DNA from: Nitrospinota bacterium
Lineage (GTDB): Bacteria > Nitrospinota_A > UBA7883 > JADGGD01
Direction of reading: 5' to 3'
Assembly: GCA_015229165.1 (NCBI GenBank)
Contig: JADGCD010000006.1
Coordinates: 1 to 25,494 of the forward strand
Length of the DNA: 25,494 bases
Shown: positions 8,730 through 16,914 of the stretch, in pieces
Layout of the letters: each line of letters starts with the position of its first letter
Position numbering within the stretch: the first letter of the stretch is position 1
The notes under the pieces: generated by a model
What the model saw: the letters and a program-made list of their open reading frames with translations, nothing else
Databases searched by the model: none
What the model was told of the DNA's origin: nothing
Program-made: the position numbers and the translations under genes

Positions 8730-8758
8730 TTGCGGACGGCCCTTCAGCCGAATAGAAT
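8730..8758 (+). promoter_or_regulatory. Sigma70-like promoter for the ketosynthase gene
   Basis: TTGCGG (8730-8735) and TAGAAT (8753-8758) are spaced by 17 bases, the same -10 and spacing as the pfk promoter. It lies 19 bases after the ribF stop and predicts a leader of about 50 bases before GTG 8817. Confidence 0.65.
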
Positions 8759-8816
8759 ACCCGTTTTCCGCGATAGCCCCCCTGTGGGGAAGCCGTACAC
8801 AACGCAAAGGACTCCC

Positions 8817-10061
8817 GTGAGCCGTTCCCTTCCGCGCATCGTCATCACCGGTGTGGGGCTTGCCGCCCCCAACGGCGACAACCTGCCCGCATTCCGGCAG
8901 GCGTTGCTTGAAGGCGTATCGGGGGTGGAGCTGTTCGAGACCCGCTACATGGAACCGGTTCCGGCCGGGATCTGCCATTTCGACCAGTACAAGTACCAGT
9001 CCAAGAAGGCGGCCCGTCGCGGCACCCGGGCCGGGGGCATTTCCATCTATTGCGCCAACGAAGCGGTGGCCGACGCCGGAATCGACCTTGCGACCCGCGA
9101 CCTCTCCGCCGTGGGGGTCTTTATCGGCATCACCGAACACGGGACCGTCGAGACCGAAAACGAGGTCTACAACCTCGGGACGTATCAGAACGACGTAAAG
9201 TACTGGACCCACCACCACAACCCCCGCACCGTGGCCAACAATCCGGCGGGGGAGGTGACCCTGAACCTGAAGATTACCGGTCCCCATCTCTGCCTCGGCG
9301 CCGCCTGCGCCGCCGGGAACGTGGGGCTGATCTATGGCGCCCAGATGCTCCAGCTCGGCGAGGTCGATCTGGCGCTGGCAGGCGGGGTGTCGGAGAGCGT
9401 CCGGTCGTTCGGCGTCTTCGCCTCCTTCGCGGCGCAGGGCGCGCTGGCCCGCAACGACGATCCGACCAAGGCCTGCCGCCCCTTCGACACGCAGCGCAGC
9501 GGCGTGGTGGTGGCGGAAGGGGGCGCCCTTTTCACCCTCGAACGGCTCGACGACGCGCTGGCCCGCAACGCGAAGATTTACGGTGAATTGGTCGGCTGGG
9601 CCTACAACTCCGACGCCTCCGACTTCGTTCTCCCCAACCCGGAACGGCAGGCCCAGTGCATGCGCAAAGCCTTGAAGATGGCCGGGCTGACCCCCGACCG
9701 TATCGACATCGTCAACACCCACGGCACCGGTACGGCGCAGGGGGACGAGTTCGAGTGCCAGGCGATCCGGTCGGTTTTCGCCGGGTCGACCCGGACCCAC
9801 ACGAACAACACCAAGAGCTTCATCGGCCACGCCATGGGCGCCGCCGGAGCGCTGGAGCTGGCGGGGAACCTCCCCTCCTTTTCGGACGGGATGGTCCATC
9901 CGACCATTAACCTGACGGAGCTCGATCCGGAGTGCGCGCTGCCCAATCTGGTGATCGGGACGCCGAAAAAGCTCGACCGGGTGGAGACGATCCTGAACAA
10001 CTCTTTCGGCATGCTGGGTATCAACTCGGCGGTCGTGGTGAAACGGTACGACGGAAACTGA
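8817..10061 (+). CDS. Divergent beta-ketoacyl-ACP synthase (FabF-like)
   Basis: A 414-residue condensing enzyme that extends an acyl chain by decarboxylative condensation with malonyl-ACP. The thiolase-fold catalytic triad is complete: Cys164 in GAACAAG, His302 in NTHGTGT and His338 in KSFIGHAMGA, with supporting Lys333. Length and spacing match FabF. The gating loop that reads GFGGTN in FabF reads GMLGIN here, with Met399 in place of the gatekeeper Phe400, and the active-site segment AACAAG differs from the usual TACTSG. GTG 8817 is chosen because AAAGGA lies about 5 bases upstream and the promoter at 8730-8758 excludes earlier starts. The gene opens a cluster with carrier protein, FabG-, FabZ- and FabI-like enzymes. 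A specialised elongase is likelier than the housekeeping FabF, but that is inference. Confidence 0.92.
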   Translation: MSRSLPRIVITGVGLAAPNGDNLPAFRQALLEGVSGVELFETRYMEPVPAGICHFDQYKYQSKKAARRGTRAGGISIYCANEAVADAGIDLATRDLSAVGVFIGITEHGTVETENEVYNLGTYQNDVKYWTHHHNPRTVANNPAGEVTLNLKITGPHLCLGAACAAGNVGLIYGAQMLQLGEVDLALAGGVSESVRSFGVFASFAAQGALARNDDPTKACRPFDTQRSGVVVAEGGALFTLERLDDALARNAKIYGELVGWAYNSDASDFVLPNPERQAQCMRKALKMAGLTPDRIDIVNTHGTGTAQGDEFECQAIRSVFAGSTRTHTNNTKSFIGHAMGAAGALELAGNLPSFSDGMVHPTINLTELDPECALPNLVIGTPKKLDRVETILNNSFGMLGINSAVVVKRYDGN

Positions 10062-10088
10062 CGGGCGAAACGGGCGGCGCCGAAACGG

Positions 10089-10117
10089 TTGAAATCGGAC
10101 TCCCGATTTCGGATAAT
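10089..10117 (+). promoter_or_regulatory. Sigma70-like promoter for the acyl carrier protein gene
   Basis: TTGAAA (10089-10094) and GATAAT (10112-10117) are separated by 17 bases in the 94-base gap after the ketosynthase gene. It suggests that the carrier protein can be transcribed independently of the ketosynthase. Confidence 0.6.
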
Positions 10118-10155
10118 GCGTGATTCGCCAGCCAGAATTATCGAGGAAAGGGCAG

Positions 10156-10407
10156 ATGACCAAAGACGCTATCCGGCAAGCTATCGTGGATATCATCCAG
10201 GAGATCCTTCCCGACGAAGACATGGGCGGGATCGAACTGGACAAGCCGTTGCGCGACCAGCTCGAACTCGATTCCATGGACTTTCTCGACATCGTCATGG
10301 AACTGCGCAAGCGCTACCATATCGAAGTCCCGGAGAAGGACTACATGGAGCTGAACACCCTCGGGAGCACTATCGCCTACCTCGAACCGAAGATGGCCAA
10401 TCTCTAA
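10156..10407 (+). CDS. Acyl carrier protein, cluster-specific
   Basis: An 83-residue acidic helical-bundle protein that carries acyl chains on a phosphopantetheine arm. The attachment site is Ser40 in LELDSMDFLDI, followed by a helix-II-like stretch. The sequence departs from housekeeping AcpP, which reads GADSLD and VELVMALE; here it is ELDSMD and DIVMELRKRYHIEVPE, typical of ACPs encoded in secondary acyl or polyketide clusters. ATG 10156 follows GAGGAAAGGG by a few bases; the longer in-frame version begins inside the promoter region. It sits between a ketosynthase and two FAD oxidoreductases, which implies that the cluster's substrates are ACP-bound. A phosphopantetheinyl transferase is not in the window. 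Confidence 0.92.
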   Translation: MTKDAIRQAIVDIIQEILPDEDMGGIELDKPLRDQLELDSMDFLDIVMELRKRYHIEVPEKDYMELNTLGSTIAYLEPKMANL

Positions 10408-10548
10408 CAGGCCGTGGAAAAACTATCTGCGTTGTCTCCGGGGTGTCGAAACTGAGCTCGAAATCCTCACGTATTCCCACATACGTTCCGGTTTCTCGCT
10501 CGCTTTCTCCTACCGGAGCCTGCCTCGATAACGTTTTTCCACACCCTG
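10408..10548. repeat. Palindromic intergenic repeat element, 141 bp
   Basis: The element has imperfect terminal inverted repeats: CAGGCCGTGGAAAAAC (10408-10423) pairs with GTTTTTCCACACCCTG (10533-10548), 14 of 16 positions matching after reverse complementation. Its centre is a short hairpin, CGTAT-TCCCAC-ATACG, and partly matching arms lie between centre and ends (GAGC, GAAA and CGTA blocks), so the transcript could fold into one long imperfect hairpin. It starts directly after the carrier-protein stop. It contains no gene. It looks like a non-autonomous palindromic (MITE/REP-like) repeat; I recall similar CAGG-C/G-GTTGAAAAAC elements in Geobacter-type genomes. No second copy was seen in the window. 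Confidence 0.7.
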
Positions 10549-10562
10549 CTAACCCTTCCCCT

Positions 10563-10587
10563 CCCGCCGACCATCCCCGTCGGCGGG
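10563..10587 (+). promoter_or_regulatory. GC-rich hairpin just upstream of the first FAD oxidoreductase
   Basis: CCCGCCGAC (10563-10571) and GTCGGCGGG (10579-10587) form a perfect 9-bp stem with a 7-base loop, 19 bases before the TTG start. There is no T-run behind it, so a simple intrinsic terminator is unlikely. It may influence initiation at a start codon that has no visible Shine-Dalgarno sequence. Confidence 0.45.
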
Positions 10588-10606
10588 ACGATCGTCCTCG
10601 TTCCCC

Positions 10607-12001
10607 TTGAAATACGATACTGTCATCATCGGCGCCGGACTGTCGGGGCTGGCCGCCGCCATACGGCTCGCCCACTTCGGGGGGAAAGTGGCCGTTCTCG
10701 AGCGCCACTACCGGGTCGGCGGGCTCAACTCCTTCTACCGTAAAGACCGGCGCGACTTCGACGTCGGCCTGCACGCCATGACCAACTACGCCCCCCACGG
10801 GCCCAAGTCGGCGCCGTTTCAGAAACTGCTCCGCCAGCTCAGACTCCGGGAGGAGGAGTTCTCCCTTGTCCCGCAGACCCAAAGCCGCATCGTCTTTCCC
10901 GGTGTCACGCTCCCCTTCGGCAACGGCATCGAATCGTTGACCGCCTCCGTGGCCGACCGCTTCCCTTCGCAGGCCGACAATTTCCGGCGGCTGGTGGAGG
11001 AGGTCTTGGCCCACGACGAACTGAACCTTGCCAACCGGTGGTCGTCGGCCCGCCAGCGGGTCGCCGCGACCCTCACCGACCCGCTGCTGGTCGACATGCT
11101 CTTCCTGCCGCTCATGTATTACGGCTCGGCGGACGAGGAGGACATGGACTTCACCCAGTTCGTCGTGATGATGAAAGCGGTCTTTTGCGAGGGATTCTGC
11201 CGCCCCGCCGGGGGGATGCGCCCGGTTCTCGACCGGCTGCTGGCCCGCTGCGAAGAGGCGGGGGTCGAGATCCACTTGCGGACCGGCGTCGCCTCGGTCG
11301 AGGTGGCCGACGGAAAAGTGACCGGCGTCGTCACCGACGCGGGCGACCGGATCGGATGCGACGCGGTCCTCTCCTCGGCGGGGAACGTGGAGACGGCGCG
11401 GTTCTGTCCAGCGTCGGTCGCCGACGGCGAAGCTTCCCCCCGGGCGGGGCGGATGTCGTTCATGGAGTCGATCCATGTCATGAAGGCGCCGGTGGCCGAC
11501 GAGGCGACCATCGTCTTCTTCAACCGGACCGACCGGCTCCGTTACCGCAAGCCCGACGCCCTCATCGACCTGGACAGCGGCGTGGTTTGCATGCCGGGCA
11601 ATTTCGCCTACACCGCCGACCGCCCGGCCCCCGCCGAGGCCGACCGGACGGTCCGTATCACCAGCATCGCCGATCCCGACCGGTGGCGGACGCTCGAGGG
11701 GGACGCCTACGCCGACGCCAAGGAGCGGATGGGAATCGAACAGCGGACGGCGGCCTCTTTTGCGGTTCCCGCCGTCGGGGGGGACGTGGTATACCATGAC
11801 ATCTTCACGCCGCGAACGGTGGAGCGGTTCACCGGTCATGTCAACGGGGCGGTCTACGGCTCTCCCGACAAGCGGCGCGACGGCAAGACCGGCGTCCGGG
11901 GGCTCTCCCTCATCGGGACCGACCAGGGGTTTCTCGGGATCGTCGGATCGATGCTGTCGGGTATCTCCATCGCCAACCAGCTAATGACCGAACGGAAGTG
12001 A
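10607..12001 (+). CDS. CrtI/phytoene-desaturase-like FAD oxidoreductase (first of two)
   Basis: A 464-residue flavoprotein of the amine-oxidase/CrtI superfamily. The dinucleotide-binding fold is at the very N-terminus: GAGLSG (10-15) and Glu32 at the end of the second strand, then VGGLNSF, the usual FAD contact of CrtI and retinol-saturase-like proteins. A C-terminal segment (GLSLIGTDQGFLG followed by a SIANQL helix) fits the FAD-binding end of the family. Members desaturate, saturate or isomerise polyenes and related lipids; the substrate here is unknown, but the ACP and FAS-like neighbours point to an acyl chain rather than a carotenoid, and no phytoene synthase is present. The start is TTG without a clear ribosome binding site; it is chosen because the Rossmann motif begins at once and no better start lies upstream. 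The next gene starts 7 bases after its stop. Confidence 0.87.
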   Translation: MKYDTVIIGAGLSGLAAAIRLAHFGGKVAVLERHYRVGGLNSFYRKDRRDFDVGLHAMTNYAPHGPKSAPFQKLLRQLRLREEEFSLVPQTQSRIVFPGVTLPFGNGIESLTASVADRFPSQADNFRRLVEEVLAHDELNLANRWSSARQRVAATLTDPLLVDMLFLPLMYYGSADEEDMDFTQFVVMMKAVFCEGFCRPAGGMRPVLDRLLARCEEAGVEIHLRTGVASVEVADGKVTGVVTDAGDRIGCDAVLSSAGNVETARFCPASVADGEASPRAGRMSFMESIHVMKAPVADEATIVFFNRTDRLRYRKPDALIDLDSGVVCMPGNFAYTADRPAPAEADRTVRITSIADPDRWRTLEGDAYADAKERMGIEQRTAASFAVPAVGGDVVYHDIFTPRTVERFTGHVNGAVYGSPDKRRDGKTGVRGLSLIGTDQGFLGIVGSMLSGISIANQLMTERK

Positions 12002-12008
12002 ACGCGAT

Positions 12009-13426
<1,418 letters not shown>

Positions 13427-13430
<4 letters not shown>

Positions 13431-14170
13431 AGCAGTTCACCGGACGACGCATCATCGTCACCGGCGGCACCCGGGGCATCGGCAAGGCCGTGGCCGAAGC
13501 CTTTCTCGCGGAGGGCGCCCACGTTACCAGCCTCTACGGCGGCAACGACACGGCGGCCCGGGCCATGACTGAAGCCCTGCCCGACGATCAACGCTCCCGG
13601 TTCGAGACCGCCAAAGTCGACGTGGCCGATTACGCCGCCTGCGAAGCTTTTATGGGGGAGTGGGAGAAGCGTCACGACACCCTCGACGTACTCGTCAACA
13701 ACGCCGGTATCCGCCGGGACGGGGTGGTCGGCATGATGCCCGCCGACGACTGGAACGCCGTTATCGACGTCAACCTGACCGGCACGTTCAACATGAGCAA
13801 GCTGGCGGTGCGTGTCATGATGCGCAAACGCTACGGGCGGATCGTCAACATGACCAGCCCCATCGGCGTCTTCGCCTTCGCCGGGCAGGCCAACTACGCC
13901 GCTTCCAAGGCGGGGCAGGTGGCGCTTACCAAGTCGCTGGCCAAGGAAGTGGCCAGCCGGAAGATCACCGTCAACTGCGTCTCCCCCGGCTTCATCGACA
14001 CCGACTTCATCGCCGACCTCCCCGACGAGCAGCGGACCGCGTACCAGAAGCAGGTTCCCATGCGCCGTTTCGGAACCGCCGCTGAGGTGGCCGACAGTGT
14101 CCTCTTCCTTTCCGGGGAGAGGGCGGCCTATATCTCCGGCGCCGTTCTCGAAATCACTGGCGGTCTCTGA
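13427..14170 (+). CDS. 3-oxoacyl-ACP reductase (FabG-like SDR)
   Basis: A 247-residue short-chain dehydrogenase that would reduce 3-oxoacyl-ACP to 3-hydroxyacyl-ACP with NADPH. GGTRGIG (13-19) binds the cofactor, NNAG is at 91-94, and the catalytic Asn116, Ser144, Tyr157 and Lys161 are all present. NYAASKAG and the C-terminal ITGGL are typical of FabG. ATG 13427 overlaps the previous stop by ATGA, so translation is coupled to the second FAD oxidoreductase. Its place after the ketosynthase, carrier protein and flavoproteins assigns it the second step of the elongation cycle. Housekeeping FabG normally sits near fabD and acpP; neither is here, so a cluster-specific paralogue is likelier. Confidence 0.92.
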
Positions 14171-14473
14171 TCCCCCGCGTCGAGGGCCCCATGCGGGCGC
14201 GAGCCCTGAGCGTCCCGTGCGCCATCGCTCATCGCCCACGCTGATACCGCGCCTGGGGCTCCTTCGTCACGGCTCTCCACGTCATGAAAAAAATATCCCT
14301 GTCCGCGCAACACTCAAAAGATGATAATGAGTTGCAAAATCAATTAAGCGGGTGAATACTGGAGTCAGCGAATATGCGCTGGCAAAGGCCCCCCGGGGTG
14401 TCGGTCGGCAGGCGCGGGACGAGTCGCGTCGCAGGCCCATAGCCTAAGGGGGCGTCGACGAGGAGATGCGGTC
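14171..14473. other. 303-bp intergenic region between the fabG-like and NmrA-like genes
   Basis: I see no convincing gene here. The first part (to about 14280) is GC-rich and featureless; the second part (14285-14350) is clearly richer in A and T than the surroundings, including runs of A. It ends with a probable promoter and AGGAG (14461-14465), the ribosome binding site of the next gene. The base-composition break marks a likely junction of foreign DNA. Confidence 0.5.
14332..14360 (+). promoter_or_regulatory. Possible promoter for the NmrA-like gene
   Basis: TTGCAA (14332-14337) and AATACT (14355-14360) are separated by 17 bases in the AT-rich patch. The -10 is a poor match, so support is moderate. 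The leader would be about 107 bases. Confidence 0.4.
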
Positions 14474-15352
14474 ATGATACTCGTTACAGGAGCGGCAGGC
14501 GCCACGGGCAGGGCCATCGTCCGGTCATTGGTCGCACGGGGAATCAAGGCCAGGGCCTTGGTTCACAAGGAGTCCGACCGGTCCCGTCTTGCCGCCTATG
14601 AGGGGATCGAAGCGGTGGTGGGGTCTTTGGAGGATGATCGGGGACTCCAGCGGATCCTCAAGGGGATCGACGTGGCGTATCTGGTCTCTTCGGTCGCTCC
14701 CGATATGGTGGATCTGCACTGTCGGTTCATCGACTCCGCGAAGAGTGCGGGGGTGAAGCGGATCGTTCGCCACTCGGCTTTGGGGGCTGCGGTGGAGTCG
14801 GGCTCACGCCTTCTTTCCTGGCATGGCGAGGCGGAGCGGTATCTGGAAAGTTCGGGGATGGCGTGGACCCATGTGCGCCCCAATTTCTTCATGCAGAACT
14901 TTTCGACCTACTTCAAGGGGAGCATATGTGCCGGCGGCTCCTTTGCGACGTCGCTGGGCCAGACGAGGGTCAGCATGGTCGATGTGCGCGACATCGCCGC
15001 CGTGGCCGCCGAGATCCTGACCGGCGAAGGACATGCGGGGATCGGCTATGCGATCACCGGCCCGGAGGCTCTGACCATGGGCGAGGCGGCGACGATTTTG
15101 TCGAGCGATCTGGGGTACCCGGTTCGCCACCGGGCGCTTGGCGATATCGAGCTACGCGACGAACTGCTCGACGGCGGGGCGCCCGACTGGATGGCCGACG
15201 CGTTCACCGAGCTGTACGGAATCTTCCGCGAAGGGCGCCATGCGCGCATCTTCGATACGGTGGAGGTCGTCGGCGGCAAACTGGCGTACGACTTCAACCG
15301 GTACGTGCGGGATCACCGGCAAGCGCTGGTCTGCGAGCCCATCGCGGCCTGA
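14474..15352 (+). CDS. NmrA-like atypical SDR, NAD(P)-binding protein
   Basis: A 292-residue protein with an N-terminal Rossmann fold (VTGAAGATG, residues 4-12) and the RPNFFMQN segment typical of NmrA-like/atypical SDR proteins. It has no YxxxK active site in the usual place. Family members range from redox sensors that bind NADP to true reductases such as quinone reductases and isoflavone-reductase-like enzymes, so the role is open. ATG 14474 has AGGAG 8 bases upstream. The gene is flanked by long gaps (303 and 166 bases) and uses more T-ending codons than its neighbours, whereas the genes around it overlap or nearly touch. It looks inserted into the FAS-like cluster, between the FabG- and FabZ-like genes, and may have no part in that pathway. 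Confidence 0.85.
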   Translation: MILVTGAAGATGRAIVRSLVARGIKARALVHKESDRSRLAAYEGIEAVVGSLEDDRGLQRILKGIDVAYLVSSVAPDMVDLHCRFIDSAKSAGVKRIVRHSALGAAVESGSRLLSWHGEAERYLESSGMAWTHVRPNFFMQNFSTYFKGSICAGGSFATSLGQTRVSMVDVRDIAAVAAEILTGEGHAGIGYAITGPEALTMGEAATILSSDLGYPVRHRALGDIELRDELLDGGAPDWMADAFTELYGIFREGRHARIFDTVEVVGGKLAYDFNRYVRDHRQALVCEPIAA

Positions 15353-15364
15353 TTCGATGCCATG

Positions 15365-15404
15365 CGCACAGGGTGGGGCGAGCCGTCGGGGCTCGCCCCG
15401 TGCG
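15365..15404 (+). terminator. Strong hairpin after the NmrA-like gene
   Basis: GGGGCGAGCC (15375-15384) and GGCTCGCCCC (15390-15399) form a perfect 10-bp stem with a 5-base loop; outer bases CGCAC (15365-15369) and GTGCG (15400-15404) can extend it across a bulge. It follows the stop codon by 12 bases, where a terminator is expected, but no T-run follows, so termination is only probable. Confidence 0.45.
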
Positions 15405-15518
15405 GGTGGCGCGTCGCCCGTTTGGCCGAAGGGCGCGATCGGACCCTGTCGCCCATCGATGGCGGTTATCCGTGGTAGACTTCCCTTTCTATTGCACTAT
15501 CGCAAGGGTCCGTTCCCC

Positions 15519-15959
15519 GTGAGTCAAAGCACCGTCCTCGACGCCATCCCCCATCGTCCCCCGTTTCTCTTCATCGACGACGTGACGTCGATAACCGACG
15601 ACAAGATCGAAGCGAAGGTCACCTTGCCTGTTGACCTCGACGTCTTCCGGGGGCATTACCCCCACTTCCCGATCTTCCCCGGCGTCCTGACCTGCGAAGC
15701 GGTCTTTCAGGCGGGCGCCATCCTTCTGTCGCGCCGTGTCACCGATCCGGCGGCGGGAGTTCCCGCGCTGACCCGCATCCGGGACGCCCGGTTCAAGCGG
15801 ATGGTCCGCCCCGGCGAGACCTTGACCCTGACCGCCGAGATCGAAGAGGTCTTGTCGAGCGCCTTCTACATGAAGGGGAGCGCCTTCGTCGATGGCGAGA
15901 CCGCCGTCCGGGTTCTCTTCACCTGCGCCCTGGCCCCGTTGCCGAAGGAAAGGCGATGA
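15519..15959 (+). CDS. 3-hydroxyacyl-ACP dehydratase (FabZ-like)
   Basis: A 146-residue hot-dog-fold enzyme that would dehydrate 3-hydroxyacyl-ACP to trans-2-enoyl-ACP. The catalytic pair is His46 in FRGHYPHFPIFPGV and Glu60 in TCEAVFQAG, 14 residues apart as in FabZ. HRPPFLFIDDV near the start matches the FabZ family motif HRYPFLLVDRV. GTG 15519 is chosen because it begins just before that motif and gives the normal length; AAGGG lies about 10 bases upstream. The stop overlaps the next start as ATGA. FabA-type isomerising activity cannot be excluded, but FabZ-like length and motifs fit better. It is the third activity of the cluster's elongation cycle. Confidence 0.9.
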   Translation: MSQSTVLDAIPHRPPFLFIDDVTSITDDKIEAKVTLPVDLDVFRGHYPHFPIFPGVLTCEAVFQAGAILLSRRVTDPAAGVPALTRIRDARFKRMVRPGETLTLTAEIEEVLSSAFYMKGSAFVDGETAVRVLFTCALAPLPKERR

Positions 15960-16765
15960 GCTTTCTGAATCTCGAAGGGAAAACCTTTCTTGTCGTCGGA
16001 GTCGCCAACAAGAAAAGCGTCGCCGCCCATATCGCCCGCACCCTCGTCGCCGAAGGCGCCAGCGTCGTCTTCTCCGCGCAGGACGAGGCGAAAGCCGACG
16101 CCATCCGAAAAATGTTCGGCGCCCAGACGCCGGTCTTCGTCTGCGATGTGGCCGACAAGGGGCAGGTTGTCGGGCTGGTCCGTCAGGTGGGGGAGGTTGC
16201 GCCGCTCCTTCACGGTCTCGTCCATTCGGTCGCCTTCGCCAACTATTCGCGGGGGCTGGTCCCGTTCCACGAGGTGGAGAAAGAGGACTTCCTGCAGGCG
16301 CTGGACATCTCCTGCTTCTCGCTGGTCACCCTCTGCAACGCCTGCCGACCACTGCTTGCCAAAGACGCTTCAGTGGTGACCATTTCGATCTCCACCACCA
16401 CCATGGCCGCCGAGAACTATGGCTACATGGCGCCCATCAAGGCGGCGCTTGATTCGACGGTGGTCTTTCTCACCAAGAGTTTTTCCCCCTTTTCGGAAGT
16501 CCGGTTCAACGCCGTGGCGCCGGGGCTGCTGAAGACCTCCGCCTCCGCCGGGATACCGGGCTACGTCGATTCGTATCTCTATGCCGAAAAGGTCATTCCA
16601 CGGGGAAGGGCGGTCACCACCGAAGAGGCGGCGAACGTGGCGGTCTTTCTCCTTTCCCCCGCCTCCGCCGGGATGACCGCGCAGAAACTGGTGGTCGACG
16701 CCGGGATGGCGATCAACTACTTTGATCGACGTCTCGTCCGACCCGAGCAGGAGCGAGGAAGTTGA
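15956..16765 (+). CDS. Divergent enoyl-ACP reductase (FabI-like)
   Basis: A 269-residue SDR-type protein resembling FabI, which reduces trans-2-enoyl-ACP with NAD(P)H. GVANKKSVAAHIA (15-27) corresponds to the FabI cofactor loop GVASKLSIAYGIA, and HSVAFA to HSIGFA. The Tyr155-x6-Lys162 pair, in NYGYMAPIK, is placed as in FabI. The upstream tyrosine that reads SYLGAE in E. coli FabI is lost (SISTTT, Ile145 at the aligned site). It therefore belongs to the FabI fold but may have altered substrate choice, or may act in a different reduction. It overlaps the FabZ-like gene by ATGA and ends the cluster; an inverted repeat follows 3 bases after the stop. Confidence 0.85.
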   Translation: MSFLNLEGKTFLVVGVANKKSVAAHIARTLVAEGASVVFSAQDEAKADAIRKMFGAQTPVFVCDVADKGQVVGLVRQVGEVAPLLHGLVHSVAFANYSRGLVPFHEVEKEDFLQALDISCFSLVTLCNACRPLLAKDASVVTISISTTTMAAENYGYMAPIKAALDSTVVFLTKSFSPFSEVRFNAVAPGLLKTSASAGIPGYVDSYLYAEKVIPRGRAVTTEEAANVAVFLLSPASAGMTAQKLVVDAGMAINYFDRRLVRPEQERGS

Positions 16766-16768
16766 ATC

Positions 16769-16785
16769 GTTCCGTAAATTGGAAC
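16769..16785. repeat. Inverted repeat between the FabI-like gene and the regulator
   Basis: GTTCC (16769-16773) and GGAAC (16781-16785) are separated by 7 bases. It lies just after the FabI-like stop and about 50 bases upstream of the regulator promoter. It could be an operator or a short 3'-end hairpin; the arms are only 5 bases, so chance is possible. Confidence 0.3.
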
Positions 16786-16833
16786 ATCTCTAAAAGGAGC
16801 GGGTAATATTTGGGGCATGTCGCGCAATGGTTG

Positions 16834-16863
16834 TTGGAAATTGTCCCTTTTGAAGGGTATAAT
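16834..16863 (+). promoter_or_regulatory. Strong sigma70-like promoter for the CI-like regulator gene
   Basis: TTGGAA (16834-16839) and a perfect TATAAT (16858-16863) are separated by 18 bases. An inverted repeat, CCCTT-TTG-AAGGG (16845-16857), fills the spacer, where a bound repressor would block RNA polymerase. The predicted transcript start is near 16870. Confidence 0.7.
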
Positions 16864-16876
16864 CACCGTTGTCGCT

Positions 16877-16886
16877 TTGTTAACAA
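16877..16886. promoter_or_regulatory. Perfect 10-bp palindrome, candidate operator
   Basis: TTGTTAACAA is an exact palindrome lying about 14 bases downstream of the TATAAT box, in the leader of the regulator gene. A site here would let the downstream HTH protein repress its own transcription. Both the assignment and the binding protein are inferred from position. Confidence 0.4.
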
Positions 16887-16914
16887 TAGACGAATTCTGC
16901 GGAGTCGCAAAGTC

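Noticed and set aside
8562..10310. 582-aa minus-strand frame opposite the ketosynthase and ACP genes
   Set aside because: Shadow of conserved + strand genes; no start signal and no family match.
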